Shown: piece after piece, positions 1 to 8,607 of the stretch
Numbering within the stretch: the stretch's first letter is position 1
How the letters are laid out: each line of letters starts with the position of its first letter
Origin: Planctomycetes bacterium syqfu
GTDB taxonomy: Bacteria; Planctomycetota; Phycisphaerae; Phycisphaerales; Phycisphaeraceae
Assembly (NCBI GenBank): GCA_020974905.1
Contig: CP087563.1
Coordinates: 1,736,001-1,800,000, forward strand
DNA length: 64,000 nucleotides
Direction: 5' to 3'
The notes under the pieces: generated by a model
Seen by the model: the letters and a program-made list of their open reading frames with translations, nothing else
The model's database searches: none
What the model was told of the DNA's origin: nothing
Translations under genes and position numbers: made by a program

Positions 1-192
1 GGCCACGGGTCATATGGTGAAACGCACATGGGTCTGAACACGTGGATCGTCCCCGAATACTCCGAGGGGCGTGAAGCCGTGAAATTACTTTGTCAGAAAA
101 TTCAGCAACCGGATGTCGAACTGCCGCCGGTGGCTGTGACATTTGATTGTGTTCGTGACGGGATCACGCTTGGGCCTGCCCCGGGTTTGTGA
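1..192 (+). CDS. LacI-type transcriptional regulator, C-terminal fragment
   Basis: This frame is open from the first base and ends with TGA at 190-192. It encodes the last 63 residues of a periplasmic-binding-protein-like effector domain. The run NTWIVPEYSEGREAVKLL followed by VTFDCVRDGITLGPAPG is the usual end of LacI/GntR-LacI hybrid sugar regulators, where the last strand reads G-x-T-x-G-P-x-P. The DNA-binding part lies outside the window. It sits upstream of, and co-oriented with, a pseudopilin-like gene and a secreted glycosidase, the same order seen at 49571-53416, so it probably controls them. The family call rests on a short fragment; a GntR-headed version is equally possible. Confidence 0.7.
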   Translation, partial: GHGSYGETHMGLNTWIVPEYSEGREAVKLLCQKIQQPDVELPPVAVTFDCVRDGITLGPAPGL

Positions 193-279
193 TCACGTTG
201 ATTACATCAAACAACGCTTTTTGCGCACTGCCCATCACCCAATGGTTGGCAGCGGTATTTCATGCAAGGAATCACTGGC

Positions 280-1017
280 ATGCACATTCACCCCACTGTT
301 TCCAGGACACGTTCATCGACGCTAGGCTTTACGCTCATCGAATTGCTGGTCGTCATCTCCATTATCTCACTGCTCGTTGCCATCCTCCTCCCTGCATTGG
401 GGCAGGCACGCAAACAGGCGCGCAGCATCCAATGTGCAACGAATCTCAGGCAAGTCGCACTCTGTGCAGCGGGCTACATGGCAGACCGACAGGACTGGGT
501 CCCCCCTGCCTACGGTGGTGGTATGCCCTGGTATCAGGTCATGTGGAAGTCAGGCCACCTGCCCAAAGCGTCGGGAATCAATGGCAACGCGCCAGGCCAA
601 GGCGGCTATGACAAATCCGCTGGCATCATCAAATGCCCCGAAGCCATGCTCAAATATGAAACCAGTCAATCGCAAGCCTATTGGGGTTACAACAACAGTT
701 ACTTCTACAACAAACGCTGGGTCGGCCCCAAACATGTCTGGTACTACGGCGAATCCTATCAGTTCCTGGAAATGACTAAACCCTCGGACATCGTTTTCCT
801 CATGGATCACAACTTCACCAGCGTCAACACCAACGATGCAGCAGACGAAGCACCCATCTATTGGAACTGCCCGGAAATCGTTGATTTTCGACATAACAAC
901 ATCGCTTGGTACGTCGCATGGGACGGGCATACCGACACCGCACGTCCAGAAGATGTCACCGAAACCGTTGCCAGCACGGACACGGATTGGATGAAGCGTC
1001 ATTTCTGGAAACGGTAA
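280..1017 (+). CDS. Pseudopilin-like protein (prepilin N-methylation motif, H-X9-DG type)
   Basis: The N-terminus carries a type IV prepilin/pseudopilin signal: a short basic leader, then [17 protein letters not shown] with cleavage expected after the Gly and Glu at position 5 of the mature protein. One hydrophobic helix follows. The C-terminal globular part has [14 protein letters not shown], which fits the H-X9-DG signature of the large planctomycete pseudopilin-like family. An in-frame ATG exists at 262, but AAGGA at 266-270 lies nine bases before the ATG at 280, so 280 is preferred. The protein is about 245 residues. It lies between a LacI-type regulator and a secreted glycosidase. No pilus assembly genes are nearby, so the partner machinery would be encoded elsewhere; its function is unknown. 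Confidence 0.85.
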   Translation: MHIHPTVSRTRSSTLGFTLIELLVVISIISLLVAILLPALGQARKQARSIQCATNLRQVALCAAGYMADRQDWVPPAYGGGMPWYQVMWKSGHLPKASGINGNAPGQGGYDKSAGIIKCPEAMLKYETSQSQAYWGYNNSYFYNKRWVGPKHVWYYGESYQFLEMTKPSDIVFLMDHNFTSVNTNDAADEAPIYWNCPEIVDFRHNNIAWYVAWDGHTDTARPEDVTETVASTDTDWMKRHFWKR

Positions 1018-1068
1018 ACAATTTTTTCAAACCCATAGCATTCGCACGCAATAAGGACTCATACATTC

Positions 1069-2628
1069 ATGACACGCAACGCATTTTTCAGCATGATCAT
1101 GTTGCTCATCTTCGCAGCATCAACCACCTTTGCTCAATCCCAACCCCAAGGCAGCATCACACTCATGCCGCAGTTCAACCAGACCGTCGACACACGCCCC
1201 AACGTGCTCGGTCACAACATGACCGGCAAAGACTGGCATGGGACCAAGGGCGATATCCCCGTGTTCTTCAATCCCAAACTCGGCAAGGTGGACCCGGCAT
1301 GGATGCCACTGATCACCGCCTTTGACCTGCATCTGCTCCGACTGCATTGGGGCAACAAATATCCGTGGAAAGATGCCATCGGCCCACTGGACCAACGCAA
1401 GTCCATCGAACATGAAATGTGGAACGCACACTACCGCACCGAAGCGGGGCTCGATGAATACCTGCAGTTTTTCCAGTCCATCCCCAACGCGCCCGAACTG
1501 TCGCTCATCGCTTCGCCCATGCGTCCGACGCAGGAGTTGGCGGATCTCGTCGCCTACTGCAACAGCACCACCGGTCCCATGGCAGACATGCGTAAAGCCA
1601 ACGGCCATGCTGCGCCGTACAACATCCGTTACTGGGAGATGGGCAACGAAATCGACTACAAAAAACGGGCGGACGTCGATGTCATGCGTGAAGACACCGA
1701 CAAGGAAAAACGCGAGAAACACAGCGTTGAGGATTACCTGCAACTGGTCACGCCACGCATCGCAGCGATGAAAGCGGTCGATCCGACCATCAAGATTTTC
1801 GTCCACGCGCAAACCGCCCCGTGGTATAACCACAATCCCGATTGGCCGCTTTGGCATCAGACATTGCTTCAACAAATCGGTGACCAAATCGATGGCATCG
1901 TGATTCATCCCTACTACGACGGCTACTCCGTTTCGACCTGTCTTAAAAGTGTGGATCAGGTGATTAACGACATCGCCAAGTTCGGCCCCAAGGATCGAAA
2001 CATCACCGTCTGGGTCAACGAACATGCACGCTGGGTGAACTATCGCAAACGCGAAGAACGCCCACAGTCCTGGTCACTGCAAGGTGCCATCAGTAGCGCC
2101 GACTTTCTCATGCGACTGATGCAACGCCCCGGTGTCGGGATGGCCAACTACTGGTGCTTTGGACATCGCGGCCCGTGGCGGGTGGTCAATGCCAACTGGG
2201 AACAAGGCAGCGACCAAAAGTTCGGCACCGCCATCCATGGGATGTTCCGCATCTTCAACGCAGCCCTACTCCCCAAAGCAACCCCAATCGCCTTGACGGA
2301 CGCACAATTCCATTCGGATCACTTCGCCTACGAATACCCCATGACCGCGATGCTCTTTACCGATCCCGATTCCAAAGCCGTAAGTCTATTGGTCAGTAAC
2401 CGCGTGCCCGACAGTGATTTTGCTGCCACGATCAAACTGCCCACACTCCCCAACTCACAAGCCACCTTCATGCAACTCACCGGCGAATCCCTGCGAAGCA
2501 CCAACGTCCCGGTAACCCCCGATGCCAACACGGTCCGCCAATCCACCGTCACCACCACACAAGATGCAGCAGGCAACGTCCAACTCACCATCCCCGCCAA
2601 AAGCGTGGTGATGTGGCAGTGGAAGTAA
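1069..2628 (+). CDS. Secreted glycoside hydrolase, GH51/GH39-like (clan GH-A)
   Basis: A 519-residue protein with a signal peptide (hydrophobic run FSMIMLLIFAASTTFAQS, cleavage near residue 22). The central part reads as a TIM barrel: YWEMGNEIDYKKR holds the Asn-Glu pair typical of the acid/base strand of clan GH-A enzymes, and ITVWVNEHARWV holds a candidate nucleophile Glu. The last ~110 residues look like an all-beta domain, as found after the barrel in alpha-L-arabinofuranosidases. I infer an exported enzyme acting on plant or algal polysaccharide, but the exact family and substrate cannot be fixed by reading. It follows the pseudopilin gene by 51 bases in the same orientation, so co-transcription is likely. 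Confidence 0.7.
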   Translation: MTRNAFFSMIMLLIFAASTTFAQSQPQGSITLMPQFNQTVDTRPNVLGHNMTGKDWHGTKGDIPVFFNPKLGKVDPAWMPLITAFDLHLLRLHWGNKYPWKDAIGPLDQRKSIEHEMWNAHYRTEAGLDEYLQFFQSIPNAPELSLIASPMRPTQELADLVAYCNSTTGPMADMRKANGHAAPYNIRYWEMGNEIDYKKRADVDVMREDTDKEKREKHSVEDYLQLVTPRIAAMKAVDPTIKIFVHAQTAPWYNHNPDWPLWHQTLLQQIGDQIDGIVIHPYYDGYSVSTCLKSVDQVINDIAKFGPKDRNITVWVNEHARWVNYRKREERPQSWSLQGAISSADFLMRLMQRPGVGMANYWCFGHRGPWRVVNANWEQGSDQKFGTAIHGMFRIFNAALLPKATPIALTDAQFHSDHFAYEYPMTAMLFTDPDSKAVSLLVSNRVPDSDFAATIKLPTLPNSQATFMQLTGESLRSTNVPVTPDANTVRQSTVTTTQDAAGNVQLTIPAKSVVMWQWK

Positions 2629-2691
2629 GCATCTGGCGTAAGTTTGGTTTTATCGTTAACCACGAGGAGTGCGAAGCCAAAACAGACAAGG

Positions 2692-2930
2692 CATTTTTAC
2701 CGCAGAGACGCAGAGGACTCAGAGTTTCACAGAGAAGAAATTCTGTTTGAAAATCAATACAACACCAAAGCCGTGACTCTCCTGAGTCACGGGTTGCCTT
2801 TGAATCATTCACTTATTTTGTTTGATCTCTCTTACCTCTGCGTTCTCTGCGCCTCTGCGGTAAAAAAATGTCTTGATCACTGCCTTGAAAACTTCGTGTC
2901 CTTTGTGCTCTCCGTGTCTTGTGGTAAAAA
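2692..2930. repeat. Intergenic repeat cluster with CGCAGAG-type inverted repeats and a hairpin
   Basis: The 484-base gap between the glycosidase and the first glycosyltransferase holds no convincing gene. A motif built on CGCAGAG/GCAGAGG at 2698-2725 recurs in inverted form at 2833-2867, and a diverged unit ending in TTGTGGTAAAAAC follows near 2890-2930. Between the arms, 2771-2792 is a perfect nine-base-pair stem (CCGTGACTC, loop TCCT, GAGTCACGG) followed by GTTGCCTT. A similar stem with the same trailing octamer occurs at 24569. This looks like a site where dispersed palindromic repeats accumulated; open frames across it are low-complexity accidents. Confidence 0.6.
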
Positions 2931-3112
2931 CAAAACGTCCAATATCTCCCAACGACCTCACGCAATCACCAATCCCCCCATCTGTATAACACTTATCAGA
3001 CATTGCTGCTATCCAAGTGATAAAAGTTCCGTCTATACCGTCTGTAGCGATTAACTGGCTCTGAGAACTGACCGAAAAGGAAAGTGGAACGCTCAGTTCG
3101 AGGGAAAGACCG

Positions 3113-4273
3113 ATGCGGATTGGTTTAGACGCACGCACCATCTATTGGCCGACACGAAGAGGCACAGGCAAGAACCTGATTGACCTCTACAGTTATGTCG
3201 CGCACCTTCAACCTGACTGGGAAATCAGGGCGTATCACCGCCTTGCTCAACCACTCAATGAAGTGATCCTCCCCCACGCCAACATCATCGACCGTTATAT
3301 GGACATGCCCGGCGATCGCTACGACGCATGGGAACGGTTCCGACTCCCGGTGCAGGCCTGGCATGATCAGGTGGACGTGCTTCACTGCCCTGCCAACACC
3401 TGCCCGTCCCTGTTCCCGGTGCCGACGATGGTCACCATTCATGATCTGATCCCACTGGACATGCCCGAAGGTCGCCTGGGTAGTCAGCTTTCGCATTTCC
3501 GTCGGAGTATCCATCGCGCATGCAAAAAGGCGAGTTGGATCATCACGCCATCGCTGTACACCCGTAACCGCCTGGTCTCGGAGTTTGGTGCGGACCCGCA
3601 TCGGATCACCATCAATCCCTGGGCAGCGGACAGCAACATGCATTACGTGCCGGAGAACGAAGCGGACAAAACGCTGCGTCGCTATGCCATCAATCGGCCG
3701 TACGTCATGCACTTCGGCGCTGCCGCCCCACGTAAGAACACCAAACGTGTCATCGAAGCCTGGGCCTTACTCAATCATCAGGTCCGCCAACACTGGCAAC
3801 TGCTGGTTGTCGGATTGGACCCAAAAACCGAAGCACAGATCCGCAAGCAGGTCAATAATCTGGGCATTCAATCCAATGTCAATCTCAACGGCTTCATTCC
3901 CGAGGAGGACATCGCCCCCCTGCTCAGCGGCGCGGAAATCCTGGCATTCCCGAGTTTATCCGAAGGGTTCGGGTTACCGATTCTCGATGCGTTTGAAGCA
4001 CACACTGCGGTATTAACCAGCGATGTCACCAGTCTGCCCGAGGTGGCTGGCGAAGCGGGTTACCTGGTCAACCCCGAAGACTCGGTTTCCATCTCCAACG
4101 GCATGAGTCGGCTGATCAAAGACCGCAGTTTCCGTGGTGATCTGATTCAGGCAGGACTCCACCGACTCAAACAATACAACTGGCAGGCGACCACGCAACG
4201 CTATCTCGAAGCAGTGGAACAGGCCTCGGGCGTGATTCGTGTTCGATCAAGACAACTCAGAAAGGCTGCGTAA
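3113..4273 (+). CDS. Glycosyltransferase family 4 (GT4), exopolysaccharide operon
   Basis: A 386-residue GT-B fold transferase. The N-terminal half starts MRIGLDARTIYWPTRRGTGK, typical of GT4 mannosyl/rhamnosyl transferases (DAR-x-I, then a Gly-rich loop). The C-terminal nucleotide-sugar half has FPSLSEGFGLPILDAFEA, the E-x7-E motif of retaining GT4 enzymes, then DVTSLPEVAGEAG. A GAGGGA stretch lies shortly before the ATG. The next gene begins directly after this stop codon, so the two are translationally linked. With the AlgD-like dehydrogenase downstream, the likely role is transfer of an activated sugar (possibly GDP-mannose) onto a lipid-linked exopolysaccharide at the cytoplasmic face of the inner membrane. 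The donor specificity is inferred. Confidence 0.85.
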   Translation: MRIGLDARTIYWPTRRGTGKNLIDLYSYVAHLQPDWEIRAYHRLAQPLNEVILPHANIIDRYMDMPGDRYDAWERFRLPVQAWHDQVDVLHCPANTCPSLFPVPTMVTIHDLIPLDMPEGRLGSQLSHFRRSIHRACKKASWIITPSLYTRNRLVSEFGADPHRITINPWAADSNMHYVPENEADKTLRRYAINRPYVMHFGAAAPRKNTKRVIEAWALLNHQVRQHWQLLVVGLDPKTEAQIRKQVNNLGIQSNVNLNGFIPEEDIAPLLSGAEILAFPSLSEGFGLPILDAFEAHTAVLTSDVTSLPEVAGEAGYLVNPEDSVSISNGMSRLIKDRSFRGDLIQAGLHRLKQYNWQATTQRYLEAVEQASGVIRVRSRQLRKAA

Positions 4274-5578
4274 GTGATCATGGCAAGTCGTTCCCATGAA
4301 CAACTGGATATCCTCTTTGTCAGCGAACATGCCCTGCATCCGGTGGACCAGGGTTTTAGCATTCGTGGCTCGAACATGGTTAAAGCGATGGACGCAATGG
4401 GCATCCGCGTTGCCGTTGCCAGCGAACAACCGTTTCCAGATGAAGCCTCCGATGAGATTCGTCGCCTGTACCTGGATTGGCCGGAAGTGGATGCCAAACA
4501 AACCCGCAAGTTCCTCAAAGGTTGGCAAGGTCCGGGCTACCGCGCTCGACTGCGCATTGCGGATTACCAGGGACGTGATCTTGAGCGTTTTGCTGGCGTG
4601 ATCTCACTGGTCGAAAAACACCAACCCAAAACCGTCATTGGTCTTGGGCAGCATAGCACCATGATGCTCCGTGCGCTCAAGCCTTACACCGGTATCCGCA
4701 AAGTCTGGTATGCCGCAGACGAACTGATGTACTTCCAACTTTCGTGCATGCGTCGTGAAGGACTTTCGACGTTGAATAAACGTCTGCAGATGCTCGCACT
4801 GTATGGCGGATTGGAAACGTTCTTCGTCCGCGGGATGGATGGTGCCGTTGGTGTTGCGCCTCAGGAAGCGAAGCTACTCAAGTATCTGGCTGGTGCAAAG
4901 AAAACCACGTGCATCCGAAATGGTGTGGATACCGGTTACTTCGCCCCACCGCGTGTCCGCCCTGTGAATAAACAGCTTGTTTTCTGGGGTCGGATGGACT
5001 TTGAACCCAACATTGATGCGGTGACATGGTTTAGCCAGAATGTCTGGCCGCAGCTTCACGCCAAGCATCCTGATGCGGTGTTGAAGGTGGTGGGAAAGAA
5101 TCCGACGGAGTCGATTCAGTCGCTTGAAAAGATGGATGGCATTGAGATTGTCGGCGCCGTGCCTGACATCCGGCCGTATGTCAATGACAGTAGCGCGACC
5201 GTCCTGCCGATGCGTTGTGGTGGCGGGATTAAAAACAAATTACTGGAAGCTGCCGCGATGGGGATTCCGATCGTTGGCAGTCCCAAAGCCGTGCTGGGTC
5301 TTGAAGCCAGGGACGGTCAATTACCCGTGCTGACATGCAAAACGACCGAGCAGTGGATCAACACGCTTGAACGTTTATGGTCGGACACTATGCAATCTGA
5401 AAAACTTTCCATTGAGCTTCGTCAATGGGTCCTGTCTCATCACAGTTGGCCCAACGCTGCAAAGCAGATGCTTCAATGGCTTGATCGTCTGCCGTGTGCA
5501 GAAGGTCATTCCGAACGACACACCCCGCTGGCCCATGTTCAGGCCATGCAATCATCCGTATTCAAGGAGGCTGCCTGA
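4274..5578 (+). CDS. Glycosyltransferase, GT4-like (exosortase-associated sugar transferase type)
   Basis: A 434-residue glycosyltransferase whose C-terminal half carries FWGRMDFEPNIDAVTWF and GGGIKNKLLEAAAMGIPIV. These blocks resemble the sugar transferases associated with PEP-CTERM/EpsH1 systems (TIGR03087 type). GTG at 4274 directly follows the preceding TAA, with AAAGG at 4261-4265 eight bases ahead; an ATG at 4280 is an alternative. Its stop TGA overlaps the next ATG (5576-5580). It is the second gene of a tightly packed exopolysaccharide operon. No exosortase gene is visible here. Acceptor and donor sugars are unknown. Confidence 0.82.
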   Translation: MIMASRSHEQLDILFVSEHALHPVDQGFSIRGSNMVKAMDAMGIRVAVASEQPFPDEASDEIRRLYLDWPEVDAKQTRKFLKGWQGPGYRARLRIADYQGRDLERFAGVISLVEKHQPKTVIGLGQHSTMMLRALKPYTGIRKVWYAADELMYFQLSCMRREGLSTLNKRLQMLALYGGLETFFVRGMDGAVGVAPQEAKLLKYLAGAKKTTCIRNGVDTGYFAPPRVRPVNKQLVFWGRMDFEPNIDAVTWFSQNVWPQLHAKHPDAVLKVVGKNPTESIQSLEKMDGIEIVGAVPDIRPYVNDSSATVLPMRCGGGIKNKLLEAAAMGIPIVGSPKAVLGLEARDGQLPVLTCKTTEQWINTLERLWSDTMQSEKLSIELRQWVLSHHSWPNAAKQMLQWLDRLPCAEGHSERHTPLAHVQAMQSSVFKEAA

Positions 5579-6930
5579 TGTCAATCACGCCAAACACAAG
5601 CAAGAAGATGCCCACGGTCACGATGATCGGGATGGGTTACGTTGGTGCCGTAAGCAGCGCCGCGCTGGCATGGCAAGGCTGTCACGTCATCGGCGTGGAA
5701 GTCAACCAGGCCAAGCTTCGGATGCTTCAGTGCGGTCAATCGCCGGTGTTTGAACCGGGTTTGCAGGAACTCACCGCACAGATGCATGCCAAGGGTTCAC
5801 TGGATGCCACCGATGACATCTGTGCTGCCGTCAAGAAGTCGGACATCATCATGATTGCGGTGGGGACACCGAGTAACGCACAGGGGCAGGTGAATCTGGA
5901 TGCGATTGATCGCGTGACGGATCAGCTTGCCATGGCATTACATTTTGAGATCAAACCCCGCGTGGTGATGATCCGCAGCACGGTCCCCCCGGGCACAATT
6001 GCAACACGCATCGCCCCCAAACTCAAAGCGGTGTGTCCGAATGTTGCCGTCTGTCATCACCCTGAATTTCTGCGTGAAGGTAGTGCCCTTAAAGACTGGC
6101 ATCAGCCGCCGATGATTGTCTGGGGTTGTGATGATCCTGCTGACCGCGTTGTGATCGATGAAGCGATGCACAAAATCTACAAGGGTGTCGATGCGCCGCA
6201 CTTGCCTTTGGGGACGCGCGAAAGTGAATTGATGAAGTATGCGTGCAACATTTTCCATGCGGTGAAGATCGACTTTGCCAACGAGATTGGTGCACTGGCT
6301 TCGGCGATGGGTGCCGACCCTGCAGCAGTGATGAACGCGTTCTGTCATGACACCAAGCTCAACATCTCGCCTGCTTATCTCAAACCCGGTTTTGCCTTTG
6401 GGGGCTCGTGTCTACCCAAGGATACCCGTGCGATGATGGGCAAAGCCCGCGAGTTCGGCATGGACATCCCGCTGATCAGCAGCGTGCTTTCATCCAATGT
6501 CGCACAACTCAAACGCGGTGTGGATATGGTGCTTGAGCAAGGTCGCAAACGCACATTGATGCTTGGTCTGACCTTCAAGCCCGGGACCGATGACCTGCGT
6601 GAATCACCGATGGTGGAGTTGGCGGAACAATTGCTGGGTAAAGGCATCCCGCTTTCGATTTATGATCCGGACCTGATCCCCGAAAAACTCATCGGCACGA
6701 ATGCTGCCTACGTCGAAGAACACCTGCCGCATCTTGGCATGCTGCTTCGTGATGATCTGGAAGCGGCATTGGCCGACGCTGAGGTCGTGGTGCTCACCAA
6801 ATCGATTCAATCGTTACAGGCCAAACACCTGACGGGCAAGATTGTCATTGATCTGACCGGACAGGATAAGTTCAAGGTCAAGAACGCCGAAGCAAATCTA
6901 CAGGCAAACAAGCGCGCCGAAGCTGCATAA
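5578..6930 (+). CDS. algD: GDP-mannose 6-dehydrogenase (AlgD-like)
   Basis: A 450-residue NAD-dependent nucleotide-sugar dehydrogenase. MIGMGYVGAVSSAALA is the Rossmann dinucleotide loop and FGGSCLPKD carries the catalytic Cys. PEFLREG, MKYACNIFHAVKIDFANEIG and GTDDLRESPMVELAE match GDP-mannose dehydrogenase (AlgD) more closely than UDP-glucose dehydrogenase. The expected reaction is GDP-mannose to GDP-mannuronate with two NAD+. The start at 5578 is fixed by AAGGAGG at 5564-5570, seven bases upstream, and by the overlap with the previous stop. Longer in-frame versions from 5494 would run inside the preceding gene. I infer supply of a uronic acid for the exopolysaccharide. UDP-glucose dehydrogenase remains the alternative. 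Confidence 0.82.
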   Translation: MSITPNTSKKMPTVTMIGMGYVGAVSSAALAWQGCHVIGVEVNQAKLRMLQCGQSPVFEPGLQELTAQMHAKGSLDATDDICAAVKKSDIIMIAVGTPSNAQGQVNLDAIDRVTDQLAMALHFEIKPRVVMIRSTVPPGTIATRIAPKLKAVCPNVAVCHHPEFLREGSALKDWHQPPMIVWGCDDPADRVVIDEAMHKIYKGVDAPHLPLGTRESELMKYACNIFHAVKIDFANEIGALASAMGADPAAVMNAFCHDTKLNISPAYLKPGFAFGGSCLPKDTRAMMGKAREFGMDIPLISSVLSSNVAQLKRGVDMVLEQGRKRTLMLGLTFKPGTDDLRESPMVELAEQLLGKGIPLSIYDPDLIPEKLIGTNAAYVEEHLPHLGMLLRDDLEAALADAEVVVLTKSIQSLQAKHLTGKIVIDLTGQDKFKVKNAEANLQANKRAEAA

Positions 6931-6989
6931 CGATTCAGGACGTGAATCTCCAGCAGTTGCGCAAGTCAACGCCTGTTGGAGTATTTGAA

Positions 6990-7667
6990 ATGGCCTGGAC
7001 AACAATGCATTTTGCGGTGGGGATGGCCGGCGCCACGGTGGCAACGGGTGTCGGATGCATGATCATGCGACGCGGTTGGCGGTGGTTGCCGTTATCCATG
7101 ACCGCAGGCGGTATCTGGGCAGTGATCCCGGATATGCCGCGTCTGTTCCGCGAGGATTTCCCGTGGTTACCGTTCGCCCAAACCCTTGGCAGTAAGTCAA
7201 TGGAACTTAAGCTTCACCGCATGGGTGATGTTTTCTTTTTCCATAAACAACTGGATATGCAGCCACACGAATATGCGTTGCATGGACTGCTGCTGATGTT
7301 GCTGATGTACAACATTGCCATCGGCGTGTTGATGCTGCTTGAATACTGTCAACGCAACAGTCCGATCCATCGCTCATTCCGTGCCCATCAGGGACATGTC
7401 AAACCGGCATATCCGCGGACGGCACGTGCCAGTGAATACCCGCGCCCGCAATTGACGCTTGCCAACAATCAGCAACCATCGATCCCACCGGGCATGCCGG
7501 GCGCGTCACCGATGTTTTCAACACACATGGCCCCTGGTCCGGCGCCGGGCAGTCAGAACATGTCACTCGAAGAACAATTCGATGGCGGTCCTAGCGTGGA
7601 AATCGCAGTCGATCCGGAGAATCCGGTCATCGGGCGAATTGGTAAACGCGACAAGACCGGTAGCTGA
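6990..7667 (+). CDS. Hypothetical membrane protein, end of the exopolysaccharide operon
   Basis: I do not recognise this protein. From ATG 6990 (GGAG at 6978-6981, eight bases upstream) it has about 225 residues. An upstream in-frame GTG at 6942 is possible but poorly spaced. Two to three hydrophobic segments are visible: HFAVGMAGATVATGVGCMI, WLPLSMTAGGIWAVIP, and a long LLLMLLMYNIAIGVLMLL. A Pro/Gly-rich, probably disordered cytoplasmic or periplasmic tail follows. The HRMGDVFFFHKQLD and HEYALHG stretches contain several His residues. Placement 59 bases after the dehydrogenase and before a terminator suggests it belongs to the same transcript. A role in polysaccharide handling is only an inference from context. 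Confidence 0.65.
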   Translation: MAWTTMHFAVGMAGATVATGVGCMIMRRGWRWLPLSMTAGGIWAVIPDMPRLFREDFPWLPFAQTLGSKSMELKLHRMGDVFFFHKQLDMQPHEYALHGLLLMLLMYNIAIGVLMLLEYCQRNSPIHRSFRAHQGHVKPAYPRTARASEYPRPQLTLANNQQPSIPPGMPGASPMFSTHMAPGPAPGSQNMSLEEQFDGGPSVEIAVDPENPVIGRIGKRDKTGS

Positions 7668-7713
7668 CGGGACATTCGTTCCTGGACATGCAACGACAAA
7701 TTAACGCAAATCA

Positions 7714-7750
7714 ACACAGATACTTCAATGGGAGTGTCTGTGTTTTATTT
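7714..7750 (+). terminator. Rho-independent terminator after the exopolysaccharide operon
   Basis: ACACAGATACT at 7714-7724 pairs with AGTGTCTGTGT at 7733-7743 (eleven pairs including one G-T) across an eight-base loop. A T-rich run TTTATTT follows. It lies 46 bases past the stop of the last gene of the operon. Confidence 0.65.
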
Positions 7751-8222
7751 ACCGGCCAGGGAGCTTCGCCCCCCGGACCCCCTTGCGAGGTCGATGTGTA
7801 TGAAGGTCAAATTCGATCACGTCTTGCATCTAAATGATTGAAGACCAAGTTGCATTGGTGTTCCACCCCAAACCCCGCCAACGGGCAGCCGTTGGATCGC
7901 TGCCCCCGGAAGCCCCCGGATGTGGGGTCAATCAAGTGATTCAGAATATAAGTTAACAACACGATAATCGGACGATGAACATGCCAAGCGTATGGGTGAT
8001 CAGACAGACATCCGATTAACCAGTTCAATTCACGAACACCAGATAGCAAAGGCGCAGCCCTTCCTGGGGGACGTGATCCAGCGGCGGAACGCTGGCGGGG
8101 TTTGGGGCAGAGCCCCATCTCATGTTTATCCTCAATTCCTTTGAATGCAACACAGCAACATGTCTTGCCCTGACACCCCGACCTCGACAGGGGGTCCGGG
8201 GGGCGAAGCTCCCTGGCCATGA
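7751..8222. repeat. Long inverted repeat region rich in CCCCCGGA-type motifs
   Basis: This gene-free stretch is framed by inverted copies of the motif GGCCAGGGAGCTTCGCCCCC plus about twenty further matching bases (left copy near 7755-7795, right copy near 8178-8219). Between them lie G-rich blocks such as GGGGTTTGGGGCAGAGCCCC near 8097-8116 and GCCCCCGGAAGCCCCCGGA near 7902-7920. The open frame on the minus strand here has no family features and reflects the repeats. The arrangement suggests two copies of a dispersed intergenic element inserted head to head, or a decayed element about 470 bases long. Confidence 0.55.
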
Positions 8223-8250
8223 AATATGAATCATTCTGAATGCGATACAC

Positions 8251-8607
8251 TCACTTGAACATCTGATCCAAACCGGGAATGTCCAGGCCACCGGTGAGTT
8301 GTTTCATTTCGTCTTCAACCATGGCTTGTGCTTTGGCGTGGGCGCCACGACAGGCAGCGACGATCAAGTCCTGAATCATCTGCTTGTCGGCATCGGCACC
8401 TTCGCCGGCTAGCGTGATGATCATCACCGGATCGAGCTGGATGTCGACGACTTCAAACTTGCCATTCATCGTCACCGTCACGGCACCGGCGCCGGAGTCA
8501 GCCGAAACCGTCTTGCGCTCAAGCTCGGACTTGATCTGCTCCATCTTGGCGCGCATTTCCTTGGCCTGGCCCATCATGCTGGCCATGTTCTTGAGGTTGT
8601 CAAACAT
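8251..8607 (-). CDS. ybaB: YbaB/EbfC family nucleoid-associated protein
   Basis: A 118-residue protein matching the YbaB/EbfC family: MFDNLKNMASMMGQAKEMRAKM at the N-terminus, a central VTMNGKFEVVDIQLDP block, and a Met-rich C-terminal helix ending LDIPGLDQMFK. Family members are small dimeric DNA-binding proteins. AGGAGG at 8614-8619 (minus strand) is six bases from ATG 8607 and three from ATG 8610, so 8607 is preferred. The start lies inside the 3' end of dnaX in another frame, giving an eight-base overlap. The dnaX-ybaB order is widely conserved; recR, which often follows, is absent here. Confidence 0.92.
   Translation of the reverse strand: MFDNLKNMASMMGQAKEMRAKMEQIKSELERKTVSADSGAGAVTVTMNGKFEVVDIQLDPVMIITLAGEGADADKQMIQDLIVAACRGAHAKAQAMVEDEMKQLTGGLDIPGLDQMFK

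Noticed and set aside
1120-2025. A 301-codon frame antisense to the first glycosidase
   Set aside because: No start signals or domains; shadow of the coding strand.
2644-3054. A 136-codon frame in the gap before the first glycosyltransferase
   Set aside because: Made of the CGCAGAG repeat units and their inverted copies; no start signal or domain.
7807-8250. A 147-codon minus-strand open frame between the terminator and ybaB
   Set aside because: It lies across inverted GC-rich repeats, has no family features or ribosome-binding site, and its codons follow the repeat units.
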